Positions 25,341 to 34,109 of a DNA stretch of 45,808 nucleotides are shown piece after piece. Numbering within the stretch: the stretch's first letter is position 1; each line of letters opens with the position of its first letter. The position numbers were made by a program, and so were the translations under genes. Below the pieces are notes generated by a model, which was not told the origin of the DNA, did no database searches, and saw nothing but the letters and a program-made list of their open reading frames with translations. The stretch comes from Desulfotomaculaceae bacterium. Lineage in GTDB: Bacteria; Bacillota; Desulfotomaculia; Desulfotomaculales; Pelotomaculaceae. The stretch is from positions 1 through 45,808 of the forward strand of contig JAQVGZ010000011.1 in the NCBI GenBank assembly GCA_028696455.1, read 5' to 3'.

Positions 25341-25796
25341 TTATTTGTCGATCTTCAATCTATCGCTCCGGCGCCGTCTACGTGCTATTATAAATTTTAA
25401 GCTCAGATAAACCACCAGGCCGGCCAGAGTCGCGTTGATCACACTGCCTACCAGAAAGGGGTAGCCATACTGCAAGATCTCATCAAGAAAGCAATCCAAA
25501 TATACAATGCCGGTATCTTTCACATCCAAGCCGGGCTTCGTTCCCAAAAAACTAGTACCGGTAAGTACATTCAGAGTATAGAAAAAAGGAACGGCCAGCT
25601 TAAAAAAAACTACTGTGGTCGCTGCTGCGATGGGATTGCAGCGGGTTAGGTGGGCTACCAAATAAGAAAGCGGGATGCTGATCACTGGGATGGGCAGAAA
25701 GTCAAAGGCAAAACCAAGCGCCACTCCCCGTACCAACCTTTCCGGCGAATCAGCAATGCCGATTATCTTGTTGTAGAAGCGGTTAATAAGTTCCAT
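25341..25796 (-). CDS. DUF2062 domain-containing membrane protein
   Basis: The 151-residue protein has a short basic N-terminus followed by DSPERLVRGVALGFAFDFLPIPVISIPLSYLVAHLTRCNP, which here spans the typical DUF2062 start (a small amphipathic segment, then ALGFA and a Pro-containing turn). Three or four hydrophobic segments and a strongly basic C-terminal tail (ARRRRRSDR) follow. The family is widespread, membrane-embedded and of unknown function; in some genomes it occurs near glycosyltransferases. ATG is at 25796. I see no clear terminator after it. Confidence 0.75.
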   Translation of the reverse strand: MELINRFYNKIIGIADSPERLVRGVALGFAFDFLPIPVISIPLSYLVAHLTRCNPIAAATTVVFFKLAVPFFYTLNVLTGTSFLGTKPGLDVKDTGIVYLDCFLDEILQYGYPFLVGSVINATLAGLVVYLSLKFIIARRRRRSDRLKIDK

Positions 25797-26111
25797 TTAT
25801 GATTAAAACCTCATATAACTGTTTAAGTATTATACACACGAACCGGCAAAAAACCAAACAAAATTCTGGCAATACATATTGACATAATAACCGCAAGCTA
25901 CGGGGTAAAGATTGTATTACTGCCCAATTCCGCGTACGGGTCTGATATGTACCGAGATGGAGGGGGCTTTTCAAGTTCATACATAACGGTCTTTTTTGCC
26001 AGTGTTATCTCACCTCAGAAGAGTTTTCTATAGTAACTTCGCCATTTAAATGAAAAAGCCTGCCGAGTCGGCAGGCTGAGGCCACCCCTTAAGGGGTCCT
26101 TTTTTTAGATA
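25797..26111. other. Intergenic region with terminators and a possible group II intron 3' relic
   Basis: This 315-base spacer between the DUF2062 gene and a Wzy gene contains a strong back-to-back terminator at 26053-26106, described separately. On the plus strand, AATTCCGCGTACGGGTCTG (25926-25944) followed by GAGGGGGC near 25970 resembles the 3' half of a group II intron domain V and what follows it; the 5' half of the hairpin is absent. A 65-codon minus-strand open frame here (25783-25980) has no family features and I do not accept it. Confidence 0.3.
26053..26106. terminator. Back-to-back terminators, one for each direction
   Basis: GCCTGCCG (26058-26065) pairs with CGGCAGGC (26069-26076) around a 3-base loop and is followed on the minus strand by T5 (26057-26053): the terminator of the Wzy gene at 26112. 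Beside it, ACCCC (26084-26088) pairs with GGGGT (26093-26097) around TTAA and is followed on the plus strand by CCTTTTTTT, a plus-direction terminator with no plus-strand gene upstream. Confidence 0.8.
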
Positions 26112-27365
26112 TTATAAACGCTTCAGCTTGGAATAATCATTACTTAATTGGATGGTGACAGCAACGTATAAAATCCAAAACATAGAGTTGCGCACAAGGA
26201 TAAAACTTTCCGGTATATTGAGGATGATCATAAATACAAGCAATAACAGGGGAAATATTTCCTTAACAATTTTTTTATTGTGTAATACAATCAATGCCTT
26301 GAACAAATTAGAACATAACGAGCATAAAAAAGCTGCTACACCAACCGCACCAAGTTGCAACCACAAATCCAGGTAGCCATTATGGGCAGTTTTAGGTTCC
26401 CAGGAAATGCTCTGCCATATATAGCTGGAAGGTCCTTCCCAGCCCAGCCAGAAGGCGCCGTAACCATACCCCAGCCACGGGCGCTGCCGGATCATATCTC
26501 CAAGCGCTTGCCAGAGTCTGGTACGACCAGTTAAAGTTATATCCCGCCCGAACATAGCCAAAATAAGATCCAGGTTATTGATCAGCCAGGCCGCTAAACT
26601 TCCAAGCACCAGAATTATAAAGATAAAAAAATAGATCTGCCTAATTGAAAAACAGCACACCAAACGATAACTTAATAACAAAAGCAAGAGCAACAGCAAA
26701 GGCAGGGAAAAAACCACCAAAGCTGTTACTGACTTAGCTAAAAAAAACAAGGCTATAGATATACCGCAAAAGCCCAATCCCATCAAACGTTTTTTTACGT
26801 GACTGAACGAATACAATAGCCATATCAGAGCAGCCAAGGCCATGTAACAGCCGAGCCCATTTTTATGGCCGTAAATTCCACGCAAGGCGCCACTATCCTG
26901 ATGAATGCCATACGCAGGTAATAACAAGGCCAACCCGAGGCTGATAACGGCACTTAGACCAAATGTCCACACCAGCAATTTCAGTAACTCTTGCCGTGTA
27001 TAACGGATAGCCAGATACACTCCAAAGGCTGTGGTAGCTAAAATGAATATACTGCAACGCACGGTCACTAAAGGGACCTCCGTCCAAACGACGGAAAGGA
27101 AGGCCAATCCTACCAGCAAACAAAGAAGCCGGTCGTTTTTACCAGTTAAAATAATTTGCCGCCAATGTAAAAGCAGCAGAAGAAAGATAATTGCATAAAA
27201 ACAAAGCCATAAACCCTTTAAAATAACCTCTTGAGTAAAGCCTAGAAGCACTATACTTTCCCTGCCTAGTAGAGAAACAACCGCACCTGTTGAAAGAAAC
27301 AGGACCATGACTGTTGCTAATTGCTCCCACAAGGCTGGTTTTTGTTTTTGTTTGTTAATGTTCAT
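26112..27365 (-). CDS. O-antigen ligase/Wzy-like polymerase
   Basis: This polytopic protein of about 417 residues has roughly ten or more hydrophobic segments and the O-antigen ligase/polymerase signature: LRGIYGHKNGLGCYMALA in the middle, TGRTRLWQALGDMI, then PWLGYGYGAFWLGW and AHNGYLDLWLQLGAVG in the large outer loop. It should polymerise or ligate lipid-linked glycan units on the outer face of the membrane. The frame is open to 27524, but the ATG at 27365 has AAGGA a few bases upstream and overlaps the flippase stop by one base (TAATG), so I use it. It is clearly paralogous to the gene at 36048 over its whole length. A strong terminator follows. Confidence 0.87.
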   Translation of the reverse strand: MNINKQKQKPALWEQLATVMVLFLSTGAVVSLLGRESIVLLGFTQEVILKGLWLCFYAIIFLLLLLHWRQIILTGKNDRLLCLLVGLAFLSVVWTEVPLVTVRCSIFILATTAFGVYLAIRYTRQELLKLLVWTFGLSAVISLGLALLLPAYGIHQDSGALRGIYGHKNGLGCYMALAALIWLLYSFSHVKKRLMGLGFCGISIALFFLAKSVTALVVFSLPLLLLLLLLLSYRLVCCFSIRQIYFFIFIILVLGSLAAWLINNLDLILAMFGRDITLTGRTRLWQALGDMIRQRPWLGYGYGAFWLGWEGPSSYIWQSISWEPKTAHNGYLDLWLQLGAVGVAAFLCSLCSNLFKALIVLHNKKIVKEIFPLLLLVFMIILNIPESFILVRNSMFWILYVAVTIQLSNDYSKLKRL

Positions 27366-28753
27366 TAATTCCTTATTTTGACGACTCTGGTATATTCCAA
27401 TATCTCCTTTCTGGGTTTTGGCATAGACAGTACCACCCCGAACGCTACCCCAAGCAATAAGCCTGCCGGCAAGGTAAAAATGGAGGTAAAAAGTAGAGGT
27501 AGAAAGGAAATAAGCCATGGCCAAGCCCTCAGGTAAGAAACATGGAATAGCCTTCGGATCTGACAGTGTATGACAAGATAACTTAACAAAGCCAGCAATT
27601 CTGCCACACCATAACCAATCAGCCCTAATCGGGGTAAAAATAAAAGGGTACCACCGGCAAACAGCAAAACATGCGCAATATGAAACCAGGTTACCTCCCC
27701 ATTGCGCTGAAGAACGTAGAGTACCGAAGAGTGCATGCTAAACACCGCATTTAACAAATAACTAACGGCAATAAAGGGATAAATATAGAGAACGGCATTC
27801 CACCGTTCCCCAAATAGTACGGGCAGTACCCATGGAGTAATACAGGCAAAGCTTGCCAGTAAAGGTCCAAGGGCTAAAACCTGCAAGACCATGGCCTCTT
27901 CCAGGGCTTGCTTTAAACGAAAGTAATCCCCCTGTATTCTACCAAACGCAGCAATAGAAAGCCGCCAGGTAGCTCCCTTAATAAAGCTTAAAGCCTCCAC
28001 CAGACGGATCGCTAAAGCCACGTATCCCACCCCCTCCGGACCTGCGTACCGGCCAACAATTACCGGATTTACCAGTGTGCGAAGCTGCCACACCCAAATC
28101 GAAGCAGAATACCCGGCGCCGTACCCGATCATCTCCTTAATTAAAGCCATGGACCAGTATGGGCGGGGAGTCAAACGGGCCAGGATACAGGCGCCGGTAA
28201 GTAAAAAAAATTGGCCGGTTAAAAAGGCCATCACCGGCGCCCAAACCCCTTTGCCATGGTAGGCTAATGACAGGGCAATCCCATAGTAGATCAATTGCCC
28301 CGCCAGCTCTAATGCCGCCACCAACCGGTAATTCAGATCCCGTTCCAGCCGGGCCATGGCCGGGCCGGCCATAGCCGTCAAGGGTAAAGTCAGCAACATG
28401 ATTAACATGGGGGGGATAAAGGCCGGATTTTGCAACCACATCTGCAGCAGCGGCATGGCTGCAATCCCCAGCAGCAGCCCCGACACCCCCGTGATCAACA
28501 TCAGGGTAAAAGCCTGATGGTAGACATTAATGCCGGGTTCAGCCTCTCGCCTGACGATATATACGTTTATGCCCAGGCCGGTCAGGTTTCCCATATACCC
28601 AACTATGCCTAAAGCCGCGGAATAAAGGCCGTAATTTTCCGGGCCGATGATCCGGGTAAGAAGCAAGACGCCACCCAGGCCAATAATCAGACCAAGCCCC
28701 TGTCTGACTGCAAGGTATGCGCCACCCTGTAAAACCTTTTTTCGCAGGTTCAT
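27365..28753 (-). CDS. Wzx-type oligosaccharide flippase (MOP superfamily)
   Basis: This is a 462-residue polytopic protein. It has the N-terminal LTRIIGPENYGLYSAALGIVG motif of Wzx/RfbX flippases, and hydrophobic segments recur through the length with short polar loops (about 12-14 expected). It should move undecaprenyl-linked repeat units from the inner to the outer leaflet. It is coupled by a one-base stop/start overlap to a Wzy-type polymerase, the partner expected in the Wzx/Wzy pathway. The frame begins with ATG at 28753. It is more like a stand-alone flippase than the flippase half of the fusion protein at 9977, so the window encodes two Wzx domains. Confidence 0.87.
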   Translation of the reverse strand: MNLRKKVLQGGAYLAVRQGLGLIIGLGGVLLLTRIIGPENYGLYSAALGIVGYMGNLTGLGINVYIVRREAEPGINVYHQAFTLMLITGVSGLLLGIAAMPLLQMWLQNPAFIPPMLIMLLTLPLTAMAGPAMARLERDLNYRLVAALELAGQLIYYGIALSLAYHGKGVWAPVMAFLTGQFFLLTGACILARLTPRPYWSMALIKEMIGYGAGYSASIWVWQLRTLVNPVIVGRYAGPEGVGYVALAIRLVEALSFIKGATWRLSIAAFGRIQGDYFRLKQALEEAMVLQVLALGPLLASFACITPWVLPVLFGERWNAVLYIYPFIAVSYLLNAVFSMHSSVLYVLQRNGEVTWFHIAHVLLFAGGTLLFLPRLGLIGYGVAELLALLSYLVIHCQIRRLFHVSYLRAWPWLISFLPLLFTSIFTLPAGLLLGVAFGVVLSMPKPRKEILEYTRVVKIRN

Positions 28754-28788
28754 CTCAACAGCAACCCTTAAACGGCTAAAGTGATTTC

Positions 28789-28947
28789 CTAGACTTTCCC
28801 CGGACGAAAATTGATTTCGTCTCTAACAACGTCATAATCAGGAAATAACCCATTGATTATGTCGGCATAAGAAATTGAATTTTGTATATTTTCAGGGAAA
28901 GTCTTTATGTTTTTATCAAGCGTAAACCCTTTATCAACAAACTCAGA
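28789..28947 (-). pseudogene. Possible 3' remnant of an unidentified gene
   Basis: A 53-codon stop-to-stop open stretch (TAA at 28950-28948, TAG at 28791-28789) has no usable start codon but reads as plausible protein: it contains KGFTLDKNIKTFPENI, SYADIINGLFPDYD and RDEINFRPGK. The composition and regular residue pattern suggest the tail of a real protein rather than chance. I do not recognise the family. It lies between the radical SAM gene and the Wzx gene, next to a region with other signs of gene loss. Confidence 0.35.
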
Positions 28948-28993
28948 TTATACATTCAATATTTCAGCGCATTGTTAATATTAATTGATTCAT

Positions 28994-30148
28994 TCACTTA
29001 ATTCTAAGATAAATTAATATTTTGTCCAGCAAGGGTTGCTTCCTGGTACATGAAAGATTACAAAAACGCAAACATTTCCTGGTTTTTTCACGAACCATCA
29101 TAGCTTTTTTGCTGAACCATATCTCTTCCAGCATCTTTCCTTCACTAAATTGTCCAATGGAATGCATATATGGACACAACCAATAGGTTAGATCACCATT
29201 ATCAGAATAAATAAAAATGGTTGAATAGCCAATAGTACAGTCATTATATATTAGTTTATCTTTCATAGATTGCTTTAATAAATCCCGGCGATAAACCCCA
29301 TGTTCATCCAAACCAGATTCAAAGTAAGTAATAAAACCCTTTAATGTATCTAAATCAGCATTTATTGAATACCCCTGTTCTTTCAATAAAATAAGTTCAT
29401 TGATCACTTCTCTAAACTTACCAGTATCCTTCACCCAAAGTTTTTCGGCCACTTCAGGTACATCAAATTCATTATAAGGCTGGGGAGTAATAAAAACGCC
29501 CTTTATCTTTCCATATTTTTTTACTAAATCCGGTATAGTACTGTAATTCAGTTGGGTTATTACACATTTTAAATTTATGGACAAATCCGATTTAGACTTT
29601 TCCCTTTCAATAATAAGTTTGTCAATTCCCTTTAGAGTCTTTTTTGTACCATTAGGAACAGGTCTCATTTTCTCATTTATTTCCGGATTAAGAGATTCAA
29701 TAGAAATCCCAATATTGAACAGCTTGGAGTCAATTATTTTTTTTATATTGCAATCATTAAGCAAATATCCATTAGTAGTAAAAGAGAATTTTATTTTTTC
29801 TTTCCTGCAAAGCTCTAGTATCTCAAAAAGAGGCTTATATAATAATGGCTCTCCTCCAGTAAAAGATACAAGTAAGCCTTTGCCTGAGAGTTTTTTCAGC
29901 TGCTTAATTAACTGTGCAAATTTTTCCCCGGAGATAGGTTCTGTCGAAGCATTTCTCTTTATGCCTTTTTTCTTGGCAATACCAGCGCTGCACATAATAC
30001 ACAAACCATCACAAACCAGGTCATAAAAAGAAATATACACAGACCTTGGCCTCGCAATAAAAAACGGCGTAAATTTAGAAATTAAATATGAGATTTCTTT
30101 TAGGAAAAAGGGGAATCCTGACCATAACCTTTTAACAAAATTCCTCAT
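28994..30148 (-). CDS. Radical SAM protein with C-terminal cysteine motif
   Basis: The protein has about 384 residues. The radical SAM cluster motif C-x3-C-x2-C appears as CDGLCIMC near residue 50. It is followed by the VSFTGGEPLLYKPL (GGEP) SAM-binding strand, FSFTTNGYLL and ISIESLNPEIN. The C-terminal part has C-x-n cysteines (DCTIGYST, YWLCPYMHS, CLRFCNLSC) resembling SPASM or twitch auxiliary-cluster domains. It should perform SAM-radical chemistry on an unknown substrate; some relatives in glycan clusters modify sugars. Its base composition is visibly more AT-rich than its neighbours, with many AAA, ATA and TTA codons, suggesting acquisition by transfer. I prefer the ATG at 30148 (AGGTG about 6 bases upstream); GTG codons allow extension to 30157. 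Confidence 0.85.
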   Translation of the reverse strand: MRNFVKRLWSGFPFFLKEISYLISKFTPFFIARPRSVYISFYDLVCDGLCIMCSAGIAKKKGIKRNASTEPISGEKFAQLIKQLKKLSGKGLLVSFTGGEPLLYKPLFEILELCRKEKIKFSFTTNGYLLNDCNIKKIIDSKLFNIGISIESLNPEINEKMRPVPNGTKKTLKGIDKLIIEREKSKSDLSINLKCVITQLNYSTIPDLVKKYGKIKGVFITPQPYNEFDVPEVAEKLWVKDTGKFREVINELILLKEQGYSINADLDTLKGFITYFESGLDEHGVYRRDLLKQSMKDKLIYNDCTIGYSTIFIYSDNGDLTYWLCPYMHSIGQFSEGKMLEEIWFSKKAMMVREKTRKCLRFCNLSCTRKQPLLDKILIYLRIK

Positions 30149-30161
30149 CACAAACACCTAA

Positions 30162-31822
30162 TTAATTTATTATTTTTACTTTTTGCTCCTTATCCAACCA
30201 GGCCTGAAACATTAAAACGTCCCATAGATAGTACCACCGGTCTCTTTTCCCCGACAGGTGTTCTTTCCACAATTTCCGGATCGGCTCAGGTTGAAAATAA
30301 CCCTCCCGCGACAGGCGTGCCTCACTTAACAAATCCTCCGCCCAATCCTTTAATGCTCCCCTCAGCCAGTTGCCGATCGGCACCTCAAACCCCATTTTAG
30401 GCCGTTTTGTCAAATACCCGGGTACATATTGCTCCAACACCCGTTGCAGCAGCCACTTCCCCTGCCCGTTTTTCACCTTCATCCCCAGGGGCACCCGCCA
30501 GGTAAACTCCACCACCCGGTGGTCTAGAAGAGGCACCCGGACTTCCAGGCTTACCCCCATGCTGGCCCGGTCTACTTTGGTAAGGATATCGTCAGGTAAA
30601 TACGTCACAGTATCCAGATACATAACCCGCCGGGTGAAATCCGGTAAATCCACCCAGGCATCACGCTCCGTGAATAACGTCGGAGGCTCAGTGGCGTTAA
30701 TCACTACTTCAACCGGGTTTCTCCATTGGGACAGCAGGCAGAGGTACATAGCCTCGGGGCTATCCACCGCCATAATTCCGGCCAGTTTTTGCATCCTTTC
30801 AAAAAATAGTGATTCCCGCGCCAGGGGGCTAAAAGTTGTCATAGCACCGGCCAATACCCACCTCAGTCCCGCGGGAATTCTTACAATATTCCTCCAAATG
30901 TTCCAACCCTTAAAATAACGGTTATATCCCCCGAAAAGCTCGTCCCCTCCGTCACCTGATAGACTCACGGTCACATAGCGACGGGCCAACTCTGAGACCA
31001 GAAAGGTCGGAATCTGTGAGCAGTCGGAAAATGGCTCATCGTATAGAGCCGGCATTTTAGGGATTACCGCCATCGCCTGCTCGGATGTGACATATAACTC
31101 GTTATGTTCGGTGCCTAAATAATCGGCTACCGCCCTGGCATATCCTGCCTCGTTATAGCCCTGCTCATAAAAGCCAATGGAGAAAGTCTTAACCGGCCGC
31201 TCTGACTGAGCCTGCATCAGCGCCACAATTGTGGAGGAATCGACACCGCCTGAAAGAAACGCGCCAAGGGGTACATCAGATACCGTATGAAGTTTGACGG
31301 CATCCCGTAAGAGTGCATCCAAATGGCTTATGGCTTCATCCTCTGATCCGCTAAAGAATTCGGCAGAACCCCGCTCGGCGACCTGTTTGACTGACCAGTA
31401 CGGGTCTGGTGTTGAGGCGTTGCCCGGGTCTGCTGTGTCAATGCTCAGAATTGTCCCTGGCAGGAGCTTATAGGTGGACTCATAAATGGAATAAGGGGCG
31501 GGAATATAGTTATGGCGTAACATCAAGGCAACAGCATCCCGGTTAACTTCAGCCATGAATTCCGGATGAGCTTTCAGGGCCCGTTAAATACCATGACATA
31601 ACGGCCATGTGCGGAGAGCATCGGCTGGTGGCCCTCCGGGGAAAGATCTACGATAGACAGACGCCGGTGTCCCAAAGCAATACCAGCCTTTTCATCCACC
31701 CACGCTCCTTCGTCATCAGGGCCGCGATGCCGAATAGTGTCGGACATCTGTCTCACCATAGCCCGCAGCTGATCATTTCCGGTTTGCCTGGTGAAATCAA
31801 CAAAACCCGTTATGCCGCACAT
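30162..31822 (-). pseudogene. asnB: Asparagine synthetase (glutamine-hydrolysing), disrupted by an internal deletion and frameshift
   Basis: The gene starts normally at the ATG at 31822 (MCGITGFVDF, with the nucleophile Cys2) and continues through DTIRHRGPDDEG and GHRRLSIVDLSPEGHQPM to VMVFNG, then stops at a TGA (31574-31576). The expected continuation (EIYN..., the SDTE region and the following strands, roughly 90 residues in family members) is absent. The sequence resumes in another frame as LKAHPEF-MAEVNRDAVALMLRHNY and runs intact through the synthetase domain (LSGGVDSST PP-loop, SGDGGDELFGGYNRYF) to 30162. The glutaminase domain cannot fold normally. The C-terminal 464 codons remain open from an internal ATG at 31556, so ammonia-dependent synthetase activity is conceivable. 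AAGGGG precedes the true start. Confidence 0.88.
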
Positions 31823-31835
31823 TAAGCTAAACCCC

Positions 31836-32987
31836 TTATTTGTTTTTGCTATTGACTTTAAGCGGCCGTAAATCCAAAAGGGCTTGGAACGTTTTTTTAT
31901 AAAGCACATCAAGATTATAGTTGTTGATAATGTGCTGGCGAGAAGCTTTAGTTATGGTCAGGTAGTCTTTATACGGTAAATTCAGCAAGGTTGACCACGC
32001 TTTCATCAGTTTTACGGGATTGCTGGGTGGAACAACCATGCCGTTTTCCCTGACTATCCAAGCCGAATCGCCTACGTCCGTCACCACGCAGGGCACACCG
32101 CAGGCCATTGCTTCACCTACCACGTTAGGAAACCCCTCACCAAAAGAAGAAGAGGAAGTAGCTAGATCCAAGGCATTGTAAACAGCAGACATATCCTCCC
32201 GTGCCCCTGCCCAGATGAGATACTTCGTTAAATCTAAAGCTTTACCTAACGCGTAAAGTTCCTGCCGGTAATCAGCAGGGCCGTCTCCTACACAGACAAA
32301 ACGCACATCCTTCCTCTCCCGCACCAGTAAGGCAGCCGCCTCAAGAAAGGTTGGGTGGGCCTTCATCGGGTCCAGCCGCCCGACCAGACCAATCAGCTTT
32401 TCGTCGTTGGATAGACCCCACTCCGCCCGCACTGGTTTCCCTGACTCCGGATCGGGCCGGAAGCGCTCAGTATCAATGCCGTTGGGGATAACCACCGTTT
32501 TTTCCTGCGGAAATCCTCGAGAAATGGCATAATTACTACCCGCATGGGAATTCACAATGATCCGGTCGGCAAAACGGGAAAGTCTGCACTCCACCGGATG
32601 AGTCAGGCGCATGTACCGGTTGTAACGCGTAAAATCCAGATTGGAGACGCGTACTCCCCAGACCATACGGATGTCCGGGAATAGCGGCTTGAGCAGCACC
32701 GTAAGGATATTTGCCGTAACGAGGTAACCGTGCAGAATATCCGGCCTCTCCCGGCGTAAAAATCGTATCAGGCGCCCGAGGAAACCAAGGACATCCCAGC
32801 GCCCGCGTTTTTCAAGAGAAATTACGGGAACCCCGGCTTTTTCCAGGTCCTGCTGCAGGGGGCCACCCGAGTAAAAGATAAGCACCGCGACAGAATGCCC
32901 GTACCGGTGAAGTTCCCGGGCCAGGGCGACAAGCTGGCGTTCCGCACCACCGTAGTCAAGGGAGCGGATTAGGAAAGTAATTTTCAT
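31836..32987 (-). CDS. GT4-family glycosyltransferase
   Basis: This 383-residue GT-B enzyme has an N-terminal ITFLIRSLDYGGAERQLVALA motif and RPDILHGYLVTANI. Its C-terminal donor domain has VIPNGIDTERFRPDP, LIGLVGRLDPMKAHPTFLEA, FVCVGDGPAD and SSFGEGFPNVVGEAMACGVP with the E-x7-E pair. The GYGG-type GGAE loop and GRLDPMK are classic for GT4 transferases of exopolysaccharide operons. It acts on lipid-linked acceptors at the cytoplasmic face. ATG follows a weak GGTGA. It lies 13 bases before the broken asparagine synthetase gene and so is probably co-transcribed with it. Donor sugar unknown. Confidence 0.9.
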   Translation of the reverse strand: MKITFLIRSLDYGGAERQLVALARELHRYGHSVAVLIFYSGGPLQQDLEKAGVPVISLEKRGRWDVLGFLGRLIRFLRRERPDILHGYLVTANILTVLLKPLFPDIRMVWGVRVSNLDFTRYNRYMRLTHPVECRLSRFADRIIVNSHAGSNYAISRGFPQEKTVVIPNGIDTERFRPDPESGKPVRAEWGLSNDEKLIGLVGRLDPMKAHPTFLEAAALLVRERKDVRFVCVGDGPADYRQELYALGKALDLTKYLIWAGAREDMSAVYNALDLATSSSSFGEGFPNVVGEAMACGVPCVVTDVGDSAWIVRENGMVVPPSNPVKLMKAWSTLLNLPYKDYLTITKASRQHIINNYNLDVLYKKTFQALLDLRPLKVNSKNK

Positions 32988-33044
32988 GCATTCACCATCT
33001 TTAATACAGATTCAGGCAATCTTATTTGCCGTAACTTGGTCCGT

Positions 33045-34022
33045 TTAAAACTCCAATTTCCCAACCCATTCCCAATTCTCCTTACTCCACTCCACAGTCC
33101 GGCTGATCCCCTCTTCCAGGCTTGTCAGTGGTTGCCAGCCCAGAATTGCCAGCGCCTTCCTGATATCCGCCCGGGTTGCTGTCATATCGGCCTTTTGGAA
33201 ATTTTTATATTGAAATTTAGCCTTCCGGCCAGTATATCTTTCAATTAGTTGGATCATTTCAGAAAGTAAATGGGGGTTGTTGTTCCCAAGGTTGATGATC
33301 TCATACCCAACCGGTTTAAGCCCCATAATCGTTCCCCTGGCAATATCATCGATATAGGTAAAATCTCTAATCTGCTTGCCGTCCCCAAAGACTTCCAGCG
33401 AGGTTCCGTCCATGATCCACCTGATGAACCTGAAATAGCTCATGTCCGGTCTTCCCGCCGGACCGTAGACCGTAAAATAGCGAAATATTGTCACGTCAAG
33501 CCCGTATAGATAATGATAGGTATAGGCCATGGCTTCGGCTGCCTTTTTTGAAGCAGCATATGGTGAAATAGGTGTATTCACGGGTAAATCCTCATGAAAA
33601 GGTAATTCCTGCCCGGCATAAAGGGAGGAGGTTGAAGCCAGGACAAATTTGGGCACATCATATTTCCGGCATAACTCCAGTAAGTTCAGGTTACCCCCGG
33701 CATTGGTCGAGAAGTAAATAAAGGGGTTCGCGAGACTGGCACGCACCCCGGCACGGGCACCCTCGTTGATTACCGCATTAGGACGGCACAATTGAAATAT
33801 GACGTTCAATGCAGCAAAATCCTCGATATCAACTTGATAGAATCTGAAATTGCTGTGTTTCCTTAGATTGTTAAGACGCCACATTTTAATATTTACATCA
33901 TAATAGTCATTGAGATTATCTATACCTACGACCTCATAGCCTTTTTCCAGAAGCATTTGTGAGACTTTGCTTCCAATAAAACCTGCCGCGCCCGTAATCA
34001 GGACAATATTTATTTTTATCAT
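33045..34022 (-). CDS. NAD-dependent nucleotide-sugar epimerase, probable UDP-glucuronate 4-epimerase
   Basis: This extended SDR enzyme of about 325 residues has LITGAAGFIGSKVSQMLLEKGYEVVGIDNLNDYYDV, which here spans the NAD motif and the NLNDYYDV segment typical of UDP-glucuronate 4-epimerases. ASTSSLYAG, then SPYAASKKAAEAMAY (YxxxK) and RYFTVYGPAGRPDMSYFRF, also family-typical, follow. It should convert UDP-GlcA to UDP-GalA, fitting the UDP-glucose dehydrogenase gene at 39470. The ATG at 34022 has AGAGGTGG 7 bases upstream; the in-frame TTG at 34043 is unlikely. It lies downstream of the WecG-like gene with a gap of about 90 bases. Confidence 0.88.
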   Translation of the reverse strand: MIKINIVLITGAAGFIGSKVSQMLLEKGYEVVGIDNLNDYYDVNIKMWRLNNLRKHSNFRFYQVDIEDFAALNVIFQLCRPNAVINEGARAGVRASLANPFIYFSTNAGGNLNLLELCRKYDVPKFVLASTSSLYAGQELPFHEDLPVNTPISPYAASKKAAEAMAYTYHYLYGLDVTIFRYFTVYGPAGRPDMSYFRFIRWIMDGTSLEVFGDGKQIRDFTYIDDIARGTIMGLKPVGYEIINLGNNNPHLLSEMIQLIERYTGRKAKFQYKNFQKADMTATRADIRKALAILGWQPLTSLEEGISRTVEWSKENWEWVGKLEF

Positions 34023-34109
34023 GAGGAAGCCACCTCTTAACAACAGGGTAATTCTTTACCGGAGCCCGAGCCCTTACTCAACACATATAAGCCTCAACAG
34101 CCCACTTTT

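Noticed and set aside
25783-25980. A 65-codon minus-strand open frame upstream of the DUF2062 gene
   Set aside because: It overlaps the DUF2062 start, has no convincing ribosome binding site and no family features, and lies in a region with other non-coding signals.
27366-27524. N-terminal extension of the Wzy gene at 26112
   Set aside because: It overlaps the flippase coding sequence, and the ATG at 27365 has a proper ribosome binding site and a TAATG coupling with the flippase stop.
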